A stretch of 64,000 bases of DNA. Origin: JAHEEL01 sp963715255. Lineage in GTDB: Bacteria; Actinomycetota; Acidimicrobiia; Spongiisociales; UBA5794. The notes beneath the pieces are model-generated. The model worked only from the letters and a program-made list of their open reading frames with translations, had not been told where the DNA came from and did no database searches. Below, piece by piece: positions 16,447-26,173 of the stretch. Each line of letters opens with the position of its first letter. Position 1 is the first letter of the stretch. A program made the translations under genes and the position numbers. The stretch spans positions 62,001 through 126,000 of the forward strand of contig CAVQRN010000005.1 in assembly GCA_963715255.1 (NCBI GenBank), given 5' to 3'.

Positions 16447-18639
16447 GTGAGCACCAACAGTGACCAGACCATCGGGCGATCACTCGCGTATCTCCTCGAC
16501 GTGCCGATCGATCGAGTGAAGGGAATCGGTCCCCGAACGGAGAAGAAACTCACCGACGCCGGCATCGCATCGGTCGGTCAACTGCTGCTCCACGTTCCGC
16601 GTCGGTACCTCGACCGTTCGCAGCTCTTCGACCTGTCGTCGGTCCCCCTCGGCGAGGAGGTGACGGTCGGCGGCGTCGTGCGAGACGTCTCCAGACGGCG
16701 GATCTCGAGGAATAGAACGATGATCGAGGCGACGATCGGAGACGGAACCAGCACGCTCAGAGCCGTTTGGTTCAACCCGTATCTGAACATCCGGGAAGGC
16801 GAGGAGGTGGCACTGTCCGGGAAGGTTGAGCGGTTCGGACGGCAACTCCAGATGAAATCCCCGGATCTCGACCGTCTCGGCAGCGACGATTCACTCGTGA
16901 CGGGACGCGTTGTCCCGGTGCATCCGAGCGTGAGCGGATTCACTCCTTTCAAGATCCGAGCAGCGATGGACAACGCCCTGGGACGCTCGCGGCCGATCAC
17001 CGAGATCGTCCCCGAGGCGATACTCAAGCGAGTCGGTCTCATCGGGCGGGACCAGGCCTTTTCGAGCATCCACTTTCCGGAAGACGTCGAGGACGCCGAC
17101 CGCGCTCGCATGCGCCTCGTCTTCGATGAATTCCTCCGGATTCAGATGGCCTTCAAAACGCGAGCACACGATGACTTCGAGTCCCAATCCGGCGTGTCCA
17201 ATTCGGTGAAGGGAGAGTTCTACGACCGGTTCCTGAACAAGCTTCCGTTCGATCTCACCGGGGACCAAGTGCGGGTCATCGAAGAGATTCTCGAGGACAT
17301 GGGGGGTCCCCGGCCGATGCACCGCCTGCTGCAAGGTGAGGTCGGCTCGGGGAAGACGGTCGTCGTGATCATCGCGCTGCTCACTTCGGTGGAAAGCGAA
17401 CACCAAGGAGCGGTGATGGCACCGACGGAGGTGCTCGCGGTACAGCACTACCTCGGAACCGAACTCGCTCTCGAGGATGCCGGTCTGGCGCCACCGATCC
17501 TGGATGGTGGCGCAGGTGACACGCCCTCACTCTTCCACACTGAACCGCCGGCCACTCGCGGGGTTCGGATCGGGCTCTTCACGGGCAGCAAGGTGACGAC
17601 CAATTTCGTGTTCGGCGACATATCGCGTGCCAAGGGACTCGAGTGGCTCAGGGACGGGACCATCGACATTGCGTTCGGCACACAGGCGCTGATCCAGTCT
17701 GATGTTGAGTTTCACTCGCTCGGCATCGCCGTCGTTGATGAGCAGCATCGGTTCGGCGTCGAGCAGCGGGTGGTGCTTCGCGACAAGAACAACGGCGAGG
17801 GTGTCCCCGATCTTCTCTTGATGACGGCGACACCGATTCCGCGAACGCTTGCGATGATGCTGTACGGCGACCTCGACCTCTCGACCATTGTGGAGATGCC
17901 GCTTGGTCGCACCGATGTCGTGACCGACGCAGTTTCGGAGTCGGCCGATTCCGAGATCGACGGTCGGATTCTCGGCGCCGTGACGGAAGGAAGGCAGGTG
18001 TTCGTCGTCTGCCCCCTGGTCGAAGACTCCGACAAGATCGATGCGAGATCAGCAACCTCGGAGTTTGTGAGGCTGAAGGGGGCACTCCCCGGTGTCCGGT
18101 GTGAACTGCTCCACGGTCAGATGCGATCTGAGGAGAAGGCGGACGTGATGCATCGAGTCAGAGCCGGGGAAGTCGACGTCCTGGTGTCGACCACAGTGAT
18201 CGAGGTCGGCATCGACGTGCCGAACGCCACGCTCATGGTCATCCGCAACGCGGATCGATTCGGTTTGAGCCAGCTCCACCAGCTCCGAGGACGCGTCGGG
18301 AGGGGCGAGCACGGCGGCGCCTGTCTCCTGGCGGCCGATCCCTCTACTCCGGACGGCGAGCGCCGAGTCGAAGCCATGGTCGGATCAAACGATGGATTCG
18401 AACTCGCGAATATCGATCTTGAGATCCGGGGACAGGGAACCGTGTTCAGCGGGGCACAATCCGGCGCGGCCGACCTCCGACTCGGCGACATCCTCCGCGA
18501 CCATGACCTCCTCGAGGCGGCGAAGAGGGTCGCCGCAGAAGCGGTGGATGCAGATCCCAATAGTCCGTTCGTCGAAGCAGTGATGCACGAGGCAGCCATG
18601 CTGTTCGGCGAGTCGGCAGAATGGCTCACGAGGAGTTGA
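16447..18639 (+). CDS. recG: ATP-dependent DNA helicase RecG
   Basis: A 730-residue superfamily 2 helicase that regresses stalled replication forks and processes recombination junctions. An N-terminal helix-hairpin and OB wedge domain (RVKGIGPRTEKKL; QLQMKSPD) precede the motor with Walker A GEVGSGKT (about residues 298-305), motif II DEQHRFG (about 431), motif III LLMTATPIPRTLA, and the C-terminal QLHQLRGRVGRG. GTG start at 16447. It is followed one base later by rsmD. Confidence 0.95.
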   Translation: MSTNSDQTIGRSLAYLLDVPIDRVKGIGPRTEKKLTDAGIASVGQLLLHVPRRYLDRSQLFDLSSVPLGEEVTVGGVVRDVSRRRISRNRTMIEATIGDGTSTLRAVWFNPYLNIREGEEVALSGKVERFGRQLQMKSPDLDRLGSDDSLVTGRVVPVHPSVSGFTPFKIRAAMDNALGRSRPITEIVPEAILKRVGLIGRDQAFSSIHFPEDVEDADRARMRLVFDEFLRIQMAFKTRAHDDFESQSGVSNSVKGEFYDRFLNKLPFDLTGDQVRVIEEILEDMGGPRPMHRLLQGEVGSGKTVVVIIALLTSVESEHQGAVMAPTEVLAVQHYLGTELALEDAGLAPPILDGGAGDTPSLFHTEPPATRGVRIGLFTGSKVTTNFVFGDISRAKGLEWLRDGTIDIAFGTQALIQSDVEFHSLGIAVVDEQHRFGVEQRVVLRDKNNGEGVPDLLLMTATPIPRTLAMMLYGDLDLSTIVEMPLGRTDVVTDAVSESADSEIDGRILGAVTEGRQVFVVCPLVEDSDKIDARSATSEFVRLKGALPGVRCELLHGQMRSEEKADVMHRVRAGEVDVLVSTTVIEVGIDVPNATLMVIRNADRFGLSQLHQLRGRVGRGEHGGACLLAADPSTPDGERRVEAMVGSNDGFELANIDLEIRGQGTVFSGAQSGAADLRLGDILRDHDLLEAAKRVAAEAVDADPNSPFVEAVMHEAAMLFGESAEWLTRS

Positions 18640-18640
18640 C

Positions 18641-19177
18641 ATGAGGATCATCGCGGGAGCAGCAAAGGGGCGTCGACTGGCCGCTCCTCGCTCCGGAACG
18701 TGTCCGTTCACCGGTCGGGCAAAGGAGGCTGTGTTCTCGTCTCTGCACGATCGCATCGCCGGAGCCGCGGTGCTCGATCTCTACGCGGGAAGCGGGTCGC
18801 TCGGTCTCGAAGCCCTGAGTCGCGGTGCCGAATCCGCAGTCTTCGTTGAACAGGACCGCAATGCTGTGGCGGTACTCGCCTCCAATGTCGACGCTGTGGA
18901 CCTCGGCGGCACCATCGTGCGACGCGAGGTTGGAGCGTTCCTGCAACGCGACGCTGACAGCTACGACCTCGTCTTCATCGACCCGCCGTACGCGTTCGAC
19001 GATCGGGAGGTCGAGCGGATCCTGAATCTCGTTGCCAACCGCATCACCGATCAGGGAACGGTTGTGCTTCACCGGCGATTTGGTGGAACCGCTCCCGAAT
19101 CCGATAACCTCCGGTGCACCGACCGGCGACGGTACGGTGACAGCGAGATTTGGATCTTCGAAAAGGAGCAGTCGTGA
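18641..19177 (+). CDS. rsmD: 16S rRNA (guanine966-N2)-methyltransferase
   Basis: A 178-residue SAM methyltransferase for G966 of 16S rRNA. It has the N-terminal MRIIAGAAKGRRL, the SAM loop DLYAGSGSLGLEALSRGA and the catalytic FIDPPYAF (the N6/N2 methylase DPPY motif). Its stop overlaps the coaD GTG start (GTGA), an arrangement conserved in many bacteria. Confidence 0.95.
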   Translation: MRIIAGAAKGRRLAAPRSGTCPFTGRAKEAVFSSLHDRIAGAAVLDLYAGSGSLGLEALSRGAESAVFVEQDRNAVAVLASNVDAVDLGGTIVRREVGAFLQRDADSYDLVFIDPPYAFDDREVERILNLVANRITDQGTVVLHRRFGGTAPESDNLRCTDRRRYGDSEIWIFEKEQS

Positions 19178-19647
19178 CGGTGGCGCTCGTCCCGGGCAGT
19201 TTTGACCCGCCAACCAACGGACACCTCGACGTCATCGAACGGTGCGTTGGCATCTTCGACGACGTGGTCGTTGGGATCATCAAGAACCCTTCGAAGGTCT
19301 ACCTCTTCGATGAAGCCGAACGAATCGACATGCTGACCGATCTCTGCTCCGAGTGGGAGTCCGTCAGGATCGGCTCCTTCGGCGGACTCCTCGTCGATTA
19401 CGCGAAACAGGTCGGCGCCGATGTCGTCGTCAAGGGTCTGAGGGCGATCACCGACTTCGACTACGAGTTTCAGATGTCGCAGATGAACCGCCACCTGTCC
19501 GGGATCGTCACGCTATTCGTGGCGACGAAACCTGAGTACGGCTACTTGTCGTCATCGCTGGTCAAGGAGGTATACCGTTTCGGCGGATCGGTCGATGCAC
19601 TTGTACCGGCGAGCGTCGCGGCCGCCTTGAAGGAGCGTTACGCATGA
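19174..19647 (+). CDS. coaD: Phosphopantetheine adenylyltransferase
   Basis: Makes dephospho-CoA from 4'-phosphopantetheine and ATP. The 157-residue protein has the nucleotidyltransferase signature ALVPGSFDPPTNGHLDVI, KGLRAITDFDYEFQMSQMN and the late YLSSSLVKEV motif. GTG start chosen because it overlaps the rsmD stop and directly precedes the conserved strand. Four-base overlap with the next gene. Confidence 0.96.
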   Translation: MTVALVPGSFDPPTNGHLDVIERCVGIFDDVVVGIIKNPSKVYLFDEAERIDMLTDLCSEWESVRIGSFGGLLVDYAKQVGADVVVKGLRAITDFDYEFQMSQMNRHLSGIVTLFVATKPEYGYLSSSLVKEVYRFGGSVDALVPASVAAALKERYA

Positions 19648-20168
19648 CCATCGAACACCCAGACCATCCACAGCCGCCACCGCCCGTCCCCGGTCGGCTA
19701 CTCGACGCGATCGAGAACCTGATGATCGAGATCGAGAACGCGCGCCAGGTTCCGTTGTCGAACAGCGTGATGATCAATCAGGACGAGATGCTCGACGAGC
19801 TCGCCGGGATACAGAGCGCGCTGCCGGAAGAACTTCGTGCGGCCCGATGGATGGTGCGCGAACGCGAGGCCTACATCGCACGGACGAACGAGAAGGCCCG
19901 CGAGGTGCTGGCGGATGCGAAACAGCGGTCCGAGCACATGGTCTCGGAGTCCTACATCGTCCAGGAGGCGGTGGAGGAGGCGAACACTCTGGTCCGCAAT
20001 GCTGAGAGCGAAGGCAGGAGGATTCGTCTCGAGTCGGAAGACTTCGCAGAGCGCCATCTCGCCGAGGCCGAACAGGTGCTTGCCGAGCTGCTCCGGTACG
20101 TTCGAGAGGCCCGAGCCGAACTCCATCAGACGCTGCCGCCGCAGCCAGAGCCGCCCGTGAGCCGGTGA
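19644..20168 (+). CDS. SepIVA-like DivIVA-domain coiled-coil protein
   Basis: A 174-residue, almost entirely helical and charged protein. A proline-rich start is followed by LLDAIENLMIEIENARQVPLSNSVMINQDEMLDELAGI and a long coiled coil of E/R/A heptads (about 60-155), ending in another proline-rich tail. Position between coaD and DUF177/rpmF is that of mycobacterial SepIVA, a septation and cell-elongation factor, so a cell-wall-growth role is likely. No membrane span. ATGA overlap with coaD. Confidence 0.75.
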   Translation: MTIEHPDHPQPPPPVPGRLLDAIENLMIEIENARQVPLSNSVMINQDEMLDELAGIQSALPEELRAARWMVREREAYIARTNEKAREVLADAKQRSEHMVSESYIVQEAVEEANTLVRNAESEGRRIRLESEDFAERHLAEAEQVLAELLRYVREARAELHQTLPPQPEPPVSR

Positions 20169-20174
20169 AGCAGC

Positions 20175-20206
20175 GGTGTAGCCGAGTAGATGAGTAAGGG
20201 ACGAGG
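20175..20206. repeat. Tandem 8-base repeat after sepIVA-like gene
   Basis: Reads as GGTGTAGC, CGAGTAGA, TGAGTAAG, GGACGAGG: degenerate octamers with the common core GAGTAG. Lies between the sepIVA-like stop and the DUF177 start. Confidence 0.55.
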
Positions 20207-20214
20207 AAGACCCT

Positions 20215-20718
20215 GTGAATCGTTCGCCGTTCATCGTTGATGTCTCCGATCTCTTGGGTCGGGACGTTCCTGCTCGCTCTGTCGTCATCGACGTCGTGGT
20301 CGATTGGGCATTGGAAATGAGCCGGATCATGGCCGAACCATCTCTGGTCGCGGACCTCTCGGTTGGATCGGTGCCCGGCGGAGTACTCGTGAGAGGGGAT
20401 GTGTGTTACGCCGTTGAACACACCTGTCGTCGCTGTCTCACCGACTTCATCGATGACGGCTGTAGCCCGGTCACCGGGCTGTTCGAAACCGATCCGGGCG
20501 AGGACGCCTATCCGATCGAAGGGACGACGATCGATCTGGAATCCTTCCTGCGAGACGAGACCCTTCTCGGTCTGCCCCTGCTTCCGATCTGCGATGAATC
20601 CTGTGAGGGAGTTGTGACTACACCAGAAACGGACTTGAATAGCGACTCCCCGAGCGAATCGGGCGACACCGGCTCACCGTTCGCCGTACTACGCGACCTC
20701 CTGTCGCCCGAGGATTGA
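20215..20718 (+). CDS. DUF177 (YceD) family protein
   Basis: A 167-residue YceD-family protein, commonly encoded just before rpmF; in some bacteria and plastids it is linked to 23S rRNA or large-subunit accumulation. It has the N-terminal DVSDLLGRDVPARSVVIDV, the strand pair GGVLVRGDVCYAVEHTCRRCL with two cysteines, and a third and fourth cysteine in LPICDESCEG, so metal binding is possible. GTG start at 20215. The acidic serine-rich tail is poorly conserved. Confidence 0.87.
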   Translation: MNRSPFIVDVSDLLGRDVPARSVVIDVVVDWALEMSRIMAEPSLVADLSVGSVPGGVLVRGDVCYAVEHTCRRCLTDFIDDGCSPVTGLFETDPGEDAYPIEGTTIDLESFLRDETLLGLPLLPICDESCEGVVTTPETDLNSDSPSESGDTGSPFAVLRDLLSPED

Positions 20719-20739
20719 CGAAACAAACGAGGTTTCCTG

Positions 20740-20916
20740 ATGGCCGTCCCAAAGAAGAAGATGTCGCGGTCCCGCACGCGCCGGCGCAAGGCACAGTGGA
20801 AGGTGTCAAGCCCCACATTGGGCAAGTGCGCAAAGTGTGGCGCCATGCACGTTCCGCACCGTGTGTGCAAGGAATGCGGTAGCTACAACGGTCGCGAGAT
20901 CATCGCAGAAGTCTGA
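20740..20916 (+). CDS. rpmF: 50S ribosomal protein L32
   Basis: A 58-residue ribosomal protein starting MAVPKKKMSRSRTRRRKAQW, with a zinc-ribbon pair KCAKCG and VCKECG separated by 12 residues, and the GREI C-terminal segment. It lies 21 bases after DUF177 and 7 bases before plsX. Confidence 0.95.
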   Translation: MAVPKKKMSRSRTRRRKAQWKVSSPTLGKCAKCGAMHVPHRVCKECGSYNGREIIAEV

Positions 20917-20923
20917 GCGAGCG

Positions 20924-21901
20924 ATGGCGAGAGTCGTCGTTGATGCCATGGGCGGCGATCATGCCCCGGGCGAGATTGTCCGCGGCGCAATTGACGCGGC
21001 GGCCGCAGGTGTCGATGTCGTGCTCGTCGGCGATCGATCGAAGATTGCACCCTTCCTCGAGCGATTCAATGCTGATCTGCCCGTGATTCATGCCGGCGAG
21101 GTCGTCGAGATGCATGAGGATCCTGCCCGTGCCGTGCGCGAGAAGAAGGATTCCTCGATCATGGTGGCCGCCCGCCTCGTCAAGGAGGGCGAAGCCGAAG
21201 CCCTGATCTCGGCAGGATCGACCGGTGCCGCCCTCGCGTCGGCTGCATTCGTGATCGGCCGCCTGAAGGGGGTTTCGCGACCTGCGATCGCCTCCGTATT
21301 TCCCACTCGTGAGGTGGTACTCGACGTTGGCGCCAATCTTGACGTCCGGCCCCACCATCTCGCTCAGTTCGGAGTGATGGGAAGTGCGGTCGCGAAGGTC
21401 TTCCTGGACGTCGCGGATCCCCGGGTGGGGCTGCTCAACATCGGTGAGGAGGTGGGCAAGGGCAGGGACCTCGAGAAGGAAGCACACGATCTCCTTGCCG
21501 AAGCCGAAGGGATCAACTTCATCGGAAACGTCGAAGGCCGTGATCTCGGACGGAGTCGCGCCGACGTCTTCGTCACCGATGGCTTCACCGGGAACGTTCT
21601 CTTGAAGACCGGTGAAGGAACGAGTCGCGCGTTGTTCCGGTTGCTTCTCGAAGCGATGCAGGCCGAGCGATACCAGACGGCTCTCGCGGAGCTCATGCCG
21701 GCGTTCATGGAGCTACGTCAGCTGATCGATCCGGAGACCATCGGCGGTGCCCACCTCGTCGGTACCAAGGGTGTCGTGGTCATCTCACATGGCGCCAGTT
21801 CACGCCGCGCGGTCGCCAATGCCGTACGGATGGCAGCCGAGGGCGCTGATCACGGTCTTGTCGAGCTCATCGCGGACGGGATCGAGCGTGCTCGGAAATG
21901 A
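20924..21901 (+). CDS. plsX: Phosphate acyltransferase PlsX
   Basis: Converts acyl-ACP to acyl-phosphate for phospholipid synthesis, acting at the membrane surface. The 325-residue protein has MARVVVDAMGGDHAPGEIVRGA, SAGSTGAALASA, LNIGEEVGKG and GFTGNVLLKTGEG. I use the ATG at 20924 because the family N-terminus begins there; the longer frame runs back through rpmF. Its stop overlaps rnc (ATGA). Confidence 0.95.
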   Translation: MARVVVDAMGGDHAPGEIVRGAIDAAAAGVDVVLVGDRSKIAPFLERFNADLPVIHAGEVVEMHEDPARAVREKKDSSIMVAARLVKEGEAEALISAGSTGAALASAAFVIGRLKGVSRPAIASVFPTREVVLDVGANLDVRPHHLAQFGVMGSAVAKVFLDVADPRVGLLNIGEEVGKGRDLEKEAHDLLAEAEGINFIGNVEGRDLGRSRADVFVTDGFTGNVLLKTGEGTSRALFRLLLEAMQAERYQTALAELMPAFMELRQLIDPETIGGAHLVGTKGVVVISHGASSRRAVANAVRMAAEGADHGLVELIADGIERARK

Positions 21902-22605
21902 GTGACGTGATTCCCGACCCCGGAAGTGCCGCCGAGCGCCTCGAGGCCGCACTTGCGTATCGAATCGGCGACGAAGCGCTGCTCGCTACAGCGCTCACTC
22001 ACGGCTCGTACGCATCGGAGCATCCAGGCGTTGCCGACTACCAGCGGCTCGAGTTTCTCGGTGATGCCGTCCTCGAAGTCACGGTCACGCGATACCTCTA
22101 CGAGCAGTTCCCGGAGGCGACCGAAGGAGAGATGACGCTTCTGCGGGCGGGTGTGGTGTCCGAACCAGCGCTGGCATCGGTCGCACGCGAGTGGGGCATC
22201 CCCCACCTGATCAGACTCGGTCGGGGAGAGGAACTCACCGGCGGACGAGACAAACAGTCGATCCTCTCCGATGTCGTCGAGTCCCTGCTGGCTGCCGTGT
22301 ATCTCGATGCCGGAATCGAGCGGGTCGAGCGGATCGTCTACGAGCACTGGGCTCCGATGGTCGCCGAGAGGGCAGGCACTCCCGGAGGCCGTGACTACAA
22401 GACTCGACTCCAGGAGGTTCTTGTCGCTGATGGACGCGATGTCGAGTACACCGTCACTGAGACCGGGCCGCAGCATGCCAGGCGATTCACAGCAACCGTA
22501 GGCTCGTCGGACGACGCCCTTGCGACGGGAACCGGAACGTCAAAGAAGCGAGCAGAACAAGATGCCGCTCGCCGAGCCCTGGAGAGTGGAGCAGTAGAGC
22601 AGTAG
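21898..22605 (+). CDS. rnc: Ribonuclease III
   Basis: Double-strand-specific RNase for rRNA maturation and RNA decay. The 235-residue protein has the signature LEFLGDAVLEV with catalytic acidic residues, the second acidic site DVVESLLAAVYLDAG, and a C-terminal double-stranded-RNA-binding domain (DYKTRLQEVLVADGRDVEYTV ... GTGTSKKRAEQDAARRAL). The last codons and the TAG stop lie inside a tandem octamer repeat, so the extreme C-terminus (ESGAVEQ) is repeat-encoded. Confidence 0.95.
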   Translation: MSDVIPDPGSAAERLEAALAYRIGDEALLATALTHGSYASEHPGVADYQRLEFLGDAVLEVTVTRYLYEQFPEATEGEMTLLRAGVVSEPALASVAREWGIPHLIRLGRGEELTGGRDKQSILSDVVESLLAAVYLDAGIERVERIVYEHWAPMVAERAGTPGGRDYKTRLQEVLVADGRDVEYTVTETGPQHARRFTATVGSSDDALATGTGTSKKRAEQDAARRALESGAVEQ

Positions 22606-22619
22606 GGCGGTACTGCCCC
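22581..22619. repeat. Tandem 8-base repeat overlapping the rnc stop
   Basis: GGAGAGTG, GAGCAGTA, GAGCAGTA, GGGCGGTA, then CTGCCCC. The rnc TAG stop (22603-22605) spans the third and fourth units. GGGCGGTACTGCCC forms a short hairpin that may end the transcript. Confidence 0.68.
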
Positions 22620-22655
22620 ACTTGTCCATAACTCCAACCATGTAATTCGCCCTGG

Positions 22656-22661
22656 TATGCT
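22656..22661 (+). promoter_or_regulatory. -10 box of smc, leaderless
   Basis: TATGCT ends eight bases before the GTG start at 22670. Confidence 0.5.
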
Positions 22662-22669
22662 TTTTCACC

Positions 22670-25600
22670 GTGCTGCTCAAGAAACTCACACTCGTCGGCT
22701 TCAAGTCGTTCGCCGACCGAGTCCGACTCGAATTCGATGCCGGTGTGAATGTCGTCGTCGGACCGAACGGCTCTGGGAAGTCCAATCTGCTCGACGCCGT
22801 GGCATGGGTGATGGGCACCCAGGCCACACGCTCGCTCCGAACTGAGAAGATGGGAGACGTCGTGTTCGCCGGAACGGCGACCCGCCCGGCGGTGTCGCGC
22901 GCCGAGGTATCGCTCACCTTCGACAACAGCGACGGCTTCCTCCCGATCGACCTCAACGAGATCACCATCACCCGCCGGCTGTATCGCGACGGCACTTCCG
23001 AATACGAGATGAATCGGACGCCATGTCGCCTCCTCGACATCCAGGAATTGCTTTCCGACGGTGGCGTTGGGCGCCACCAGCACGTTCTGGTCTCCCAAGG
23101 GCAGATCGGAACGATCCTCACGGCGGGACCGGATGAGCACCGCTCGGTCATCGAGGAAGCTGCGGGCATCACGAAGCACCGGAGTCGCCGCGACCGGGCG
23201 ATTCGCCGACTCGCTGCGACCGACCAGGATGTCGATCGGCTCAACGACATCCTCGTCGAGAAGCGCCGAGCGCTTCGCCCCTTGAAGCGCCAGGCGAACG
23301 CTGCAGCCCGGCACGGAGCAGTGCGATCCGAGGCGAAGGCACTCCGGCTCTGGCTCGGGGGTGAAGCCATCCGTGATCTGCGATCCAGGAACGCGAAGGC
23401 CACAGCCGAACAGGCAACACTTTCGGAAGCGCTCAACGCCGATAGGAGTGCGCTGGAGGGCTTGCTGATCGAACTCACCGGACTCCGATCCTCCGCCGGC
23501 GATGTGGGGGCAGCGCTCGAACGCGACACCACCGCGGCAGCGCGCCTCGAGACGGTCGTGGAGCGTCTTCGCCGCTACGGGCTCGTTGCGCGTGAGCGAC
23601 GCGTCGGACTCGAGAACCGAATCGAGGGAGCCGAAGAACGGCGCGATGACCTCTCCGGTGAAGAGATTGAGCTTCGGGCCGGTATCCACGAGGCGACCGA
23701 TGCAGAACTCAGGCTTGGTGACGAGGCAGAACGTCGGGCCGTTGCCTTGCAGGCTCTGGAAGACGAGGAACGGGTGCTCGCCGAACAGGTCCAGCTCCCG
23801 GCCGAGGGTCTTGTCGCCAACCTGCGTGGCGATCTCAGAGCGCTTGAGAACGGATCGCAACGAGACAGGCGAGAGCTCGAGTCCATCAGGGCGCGTCACA
23901 GCGTTGTTGTCGATCGCCTCGAAGAAGAGACAACCGAGAGCGTCGAACTGAATCAGTCGATTCAACAGGCCGATTCCGAAGTGACGGCATCGCAGCGCAC
24001 CTATGAGGAAGCCCGGGACTACCGCTCCGACATCGAACAGAGATGGGAACGCGCCGATCAGCAGCACACGGACGCGCTGCTCGCAGTTGCCGCAGCCGAG
24101 GCCCGCGTCGAGGCGCACGAGGCTGCCATCGCAGGTATCGGAGATCCCGCCGCCCGGGCGATGACCGCAGACCGAGACGGGGTCATGGGAGCTGTTGCTG
24201 CGTCCCTTGACGCCCCGGCGGATCTCGCGGACGCGGTCGACCGGGCACTCGGCTCGTGGGCCGATGCCTTCCTCACCGTTGATCGGGCGACAATCCGCGG
24301 TCTCACCGGTGATCTCAAGTCGAACGGACTGGGCGGCATCTCGCTCGTCAGTCCGCAGGTATCGGTGGATGTTCCTGCGCGGGCCGCCGCCGCCGAACTG
24401 GGTCTGGATGCGCTTGTCGATCTCCTCGGAGCGAACGCCGATCTGAGGGTCGCCGAGGCGCTCCTCGGCGACGTGGTGTTCGCCGCCGGCTGGGAGGCCG
24501 CGTGGCGAGTCGTTGAGCGTTTTCCCCATCTCCGCGCGGTAACTCCCGAGGGTGATGTGATCGCCGCATCCGGCATGCACGTCGCGCAGCCCGACGGGAC
24601 CGGATTCGCCGCCCTGGAAGCGGCTCGCGTGCAACTCGAGATCGGCGAAAGGGAACGATCGCGTACCGAGAGCCGCCGGACCACCGCCCGGCGGGACCTC
24701 GAAACAGCTCGAAGGATTGAACGAGCGGCGCTCGATGATCTCGAGGCGCTTGAGGCCAGGATCGCGGGCCACACCGAGGCACTGGCCCTGATTGGCCGTG
24801 CTCGGGCCGAGGGTGAGGCCGAACGCGAGCGACTCGACACGCGAACGAAGGCGCTCCTGGAGGCAGAGGGCGCGCGAGAGGAACGCATCGCAGAGGTGCG
24901 CGAGCGGGTTGCAGAGTTCGAAGGGGAGGAGGCTTCTCGACAGACTGCCTGGGAGGCCCTCAACCGGCGTCGCGAAGAGGTGGCTTCTCGTACGGACGAA
25001 GCCCGTCGGCGGAAGGAAGAGTCGGCGGCCGAACTCGCAGGAGTCTCCGAGCGGAGAGCGCTGCTGCATCGGAGACTCGAACGTGTCAGATTGGATCTGG
25101 GCCAACTGGAACTGCTCCCCGAGGATGACCCTCGAATCGATCAGCTGTCTGAGATCGAATCCCGCTCCGCCCGGGTGATCGCTCTCGCTCAGCGCCACAT
25201 CGCCGCACTGCGCGAGCGGCAGCGAACACTCCGCCTCGACGTCGGAGATGTCTCCGAGGCCCTTGCGAACGCAGAGCAGCACCGCGAGCAACTCGAGGAT
25301 GCGATCTCGACAGCGAAGGATCGGCTATCGATCCTTGCCGTTGAGTTGGCCGAGATCCGTGTCCGCTTGGAGTCGAGTGAGGAAGGTCTGCGGCGAGACG
25401 CGGACGCATCGCTTGATGAGGCGCTTGGTGAGCCACGCCCGGAACTCACGGAAGGAATCGTTCCGTCGGAGCGCCTCGCCAGCCTCGAAGCCGATCTTCG
25501 GAGGATGGGCCCTATCAACCCCTTGGCCGCGGCTGAGTACGGGGACCTAGCGGGCGAGGTGGCGCTCCTCGACGAGCAGCTCGTCGACCTCGACGGGTCG

Positions 25601-26110
25601 CGCAGCGAGTTGAGGAAGGTCATCTCCGCACTCGACGAGGAGATGTCGAGCCTGTTCATGATCGCATTCGAGGAGATCTCGAGGCTGTACCGGGAGAACT
25701 TCGTCCAGGTGTTCCCGGGCGGTCGGGGAGGGCTCCGTCTTGTCGATCCCAGCCATCCGCTCGAATCCGGTGTGGAGGTGGAGGCACAGCCTCACGGGAA
25801 GAAGGTCGGCCGGCTGGCGCTTCTCTCCGGTGGAGAGCAGAGTCTTGCCGCCCTGGCGTTTCTGTTTGCCGTATTCCGCGCCCGACCGAGTCCCTTCTAC
25901 GTCCTTGACGAGGTCGAGGCGGCGCTCGACGACGCGAACCTCCACCGCTTCCTGAGGCTCGTGGACACGCTGCGCTCGTCGGCACAACTCGTGATCATCA
26001 CCCACCAGCAACAGACGATGGAAGCCGCCGATATGCTGTACGGCGTCACGATGGAACCCGGCGAGTCGTCGAAAGTCCTCGCACGACGTATGGCGCGAGT
26101 CGCCGTCTAG
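22670..26110 (+). CDS. smc: Chromosome segregation protein SMC
   Basis: A 1146-residue condensin ATPase. It has Walker A GPNGSGKS at residues 31-38, a coiled coil (about 170-480), a hinge domain around residues 490-650 (GDPAARAMTADRDGVMGAVAASLD), a returning coiled coil, and a head with LSGGEQ (about 1052-1057) and Walker B FYVLDEVEAALDDAN. The GTG start gives the usual MLLKKLTLVGFKSFA N-terminus. No scpA/scpB gene is in this window. Several long minus-strand open frames over it are shadows. Confidence 0.96.
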   Translation: MLLKKLTLVGFKSFADRVRLEFDAGVNVVVGPNGSGKSNLLDAVAWVMGTQATRSLRTEKMGDVVFAGTATRPAVSRAEVSLTFDNSDGFLPIDLNEITITRRLYRDGTSEYEMNRTPCRLLDIQELLSDGGVGRHQHVLVSQGQIGTILTAGPDEHRSVIEEAAGITKHRSRRDRAIRRLAATDQDVDRLNDILVEKRRALRPLKRQANAAARHGAVRSEAKALRLWLGGEAIRDLRSRNAKATAEQATLSEALNADRSALEGLLIELTGLRSSAGDVGAALERDTTAAARLETVVERLRRYGLVARERRVGLENRIEGAEERRDDLSGEEIELRAGIHEATDAELRLGDEAERRAVALQALEDEERVLAEQVQLPAEGLVANLRGDLRALENGSQRDRRELESIRARHSVVVDRLEEETTESVELNQSIQQADSEVTASQRTYEEARDYRSDIEQRWERADQQHTDALLAVAAAEARVEAHEAAIAGIGDPAARAMTADRDGVMGAVAASLDAPADLADAVDRALGSWADAFLTVDRATIRGLTGDLKSNGLGGISLVSPQVSVDVPARAAAAELGLDALVDLLGANADLRVAEALLGDVVFAAGWEAAWRVVERFPHLRAVTPEGDVIAASGMHVAQPDGTGFAALEAARVQLEIGERERSRTESRRTTARRDLETARRIERAALDDLEALEARIAGHTEALALIGRARAEGEAERERLDTRTKALLEAEGAREERIAEVRERVAEFEGEEASRQTAWEALNRRREEVASRTDEARRRKEESAAELAGVSERRALLHRRLERVRLDLGQLELLPEDDPRIDQLSEIESRSARVIALAQRHIAALRERQRTLRLDVGDVSEALANAEQHREQLEDAISTAKDRLSILAVELAEIRVRLESSEEGLRRDADASLDEALGEPRPELTEGIVPSERLASLEADLRRMGPINPLAAAEYGDLAGEVALLDEQLVDLDGSRSELRKVISALDEEMSSLFMIAFEEISRLYRENFVQVFPGGRGGLRLVDPSHPLESGVEVEAQPHGKKVGRLALLSGGEQSLAALAFLFAVFRARPSPFYVLDEVEAALDDANLHRFLRLVDTLRSSAQLVIITHQQQTMEAADMLYGVTMEPGESSKVLARRMARVAV

Positions 26111-26149
26111 GAGCGCCCTGAGCAGCGGCATTGCCCGGCATGCTCCTAG
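26107..26149. terminator. Hairpin after smc
   Basis: CTAGGAGC (26107-26114, including the smc TAG stop) pairs perfectly with GCTCCTAG (26142-26149), with a second inner GCC/GGC pairing. No T-run follows. Confidence 0.5.
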
Positions 26150-26173
26150 GGTTCCCGTCCGTTAGGAGTATCC

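Noticed and set aside
22487..25291. A 934-codon open frame on the minus strand
   Set aside because: It lies entirely over smc, whose product is fully recognisable. High GC content keeps antisense frames open; the translated product has no domain pattern.
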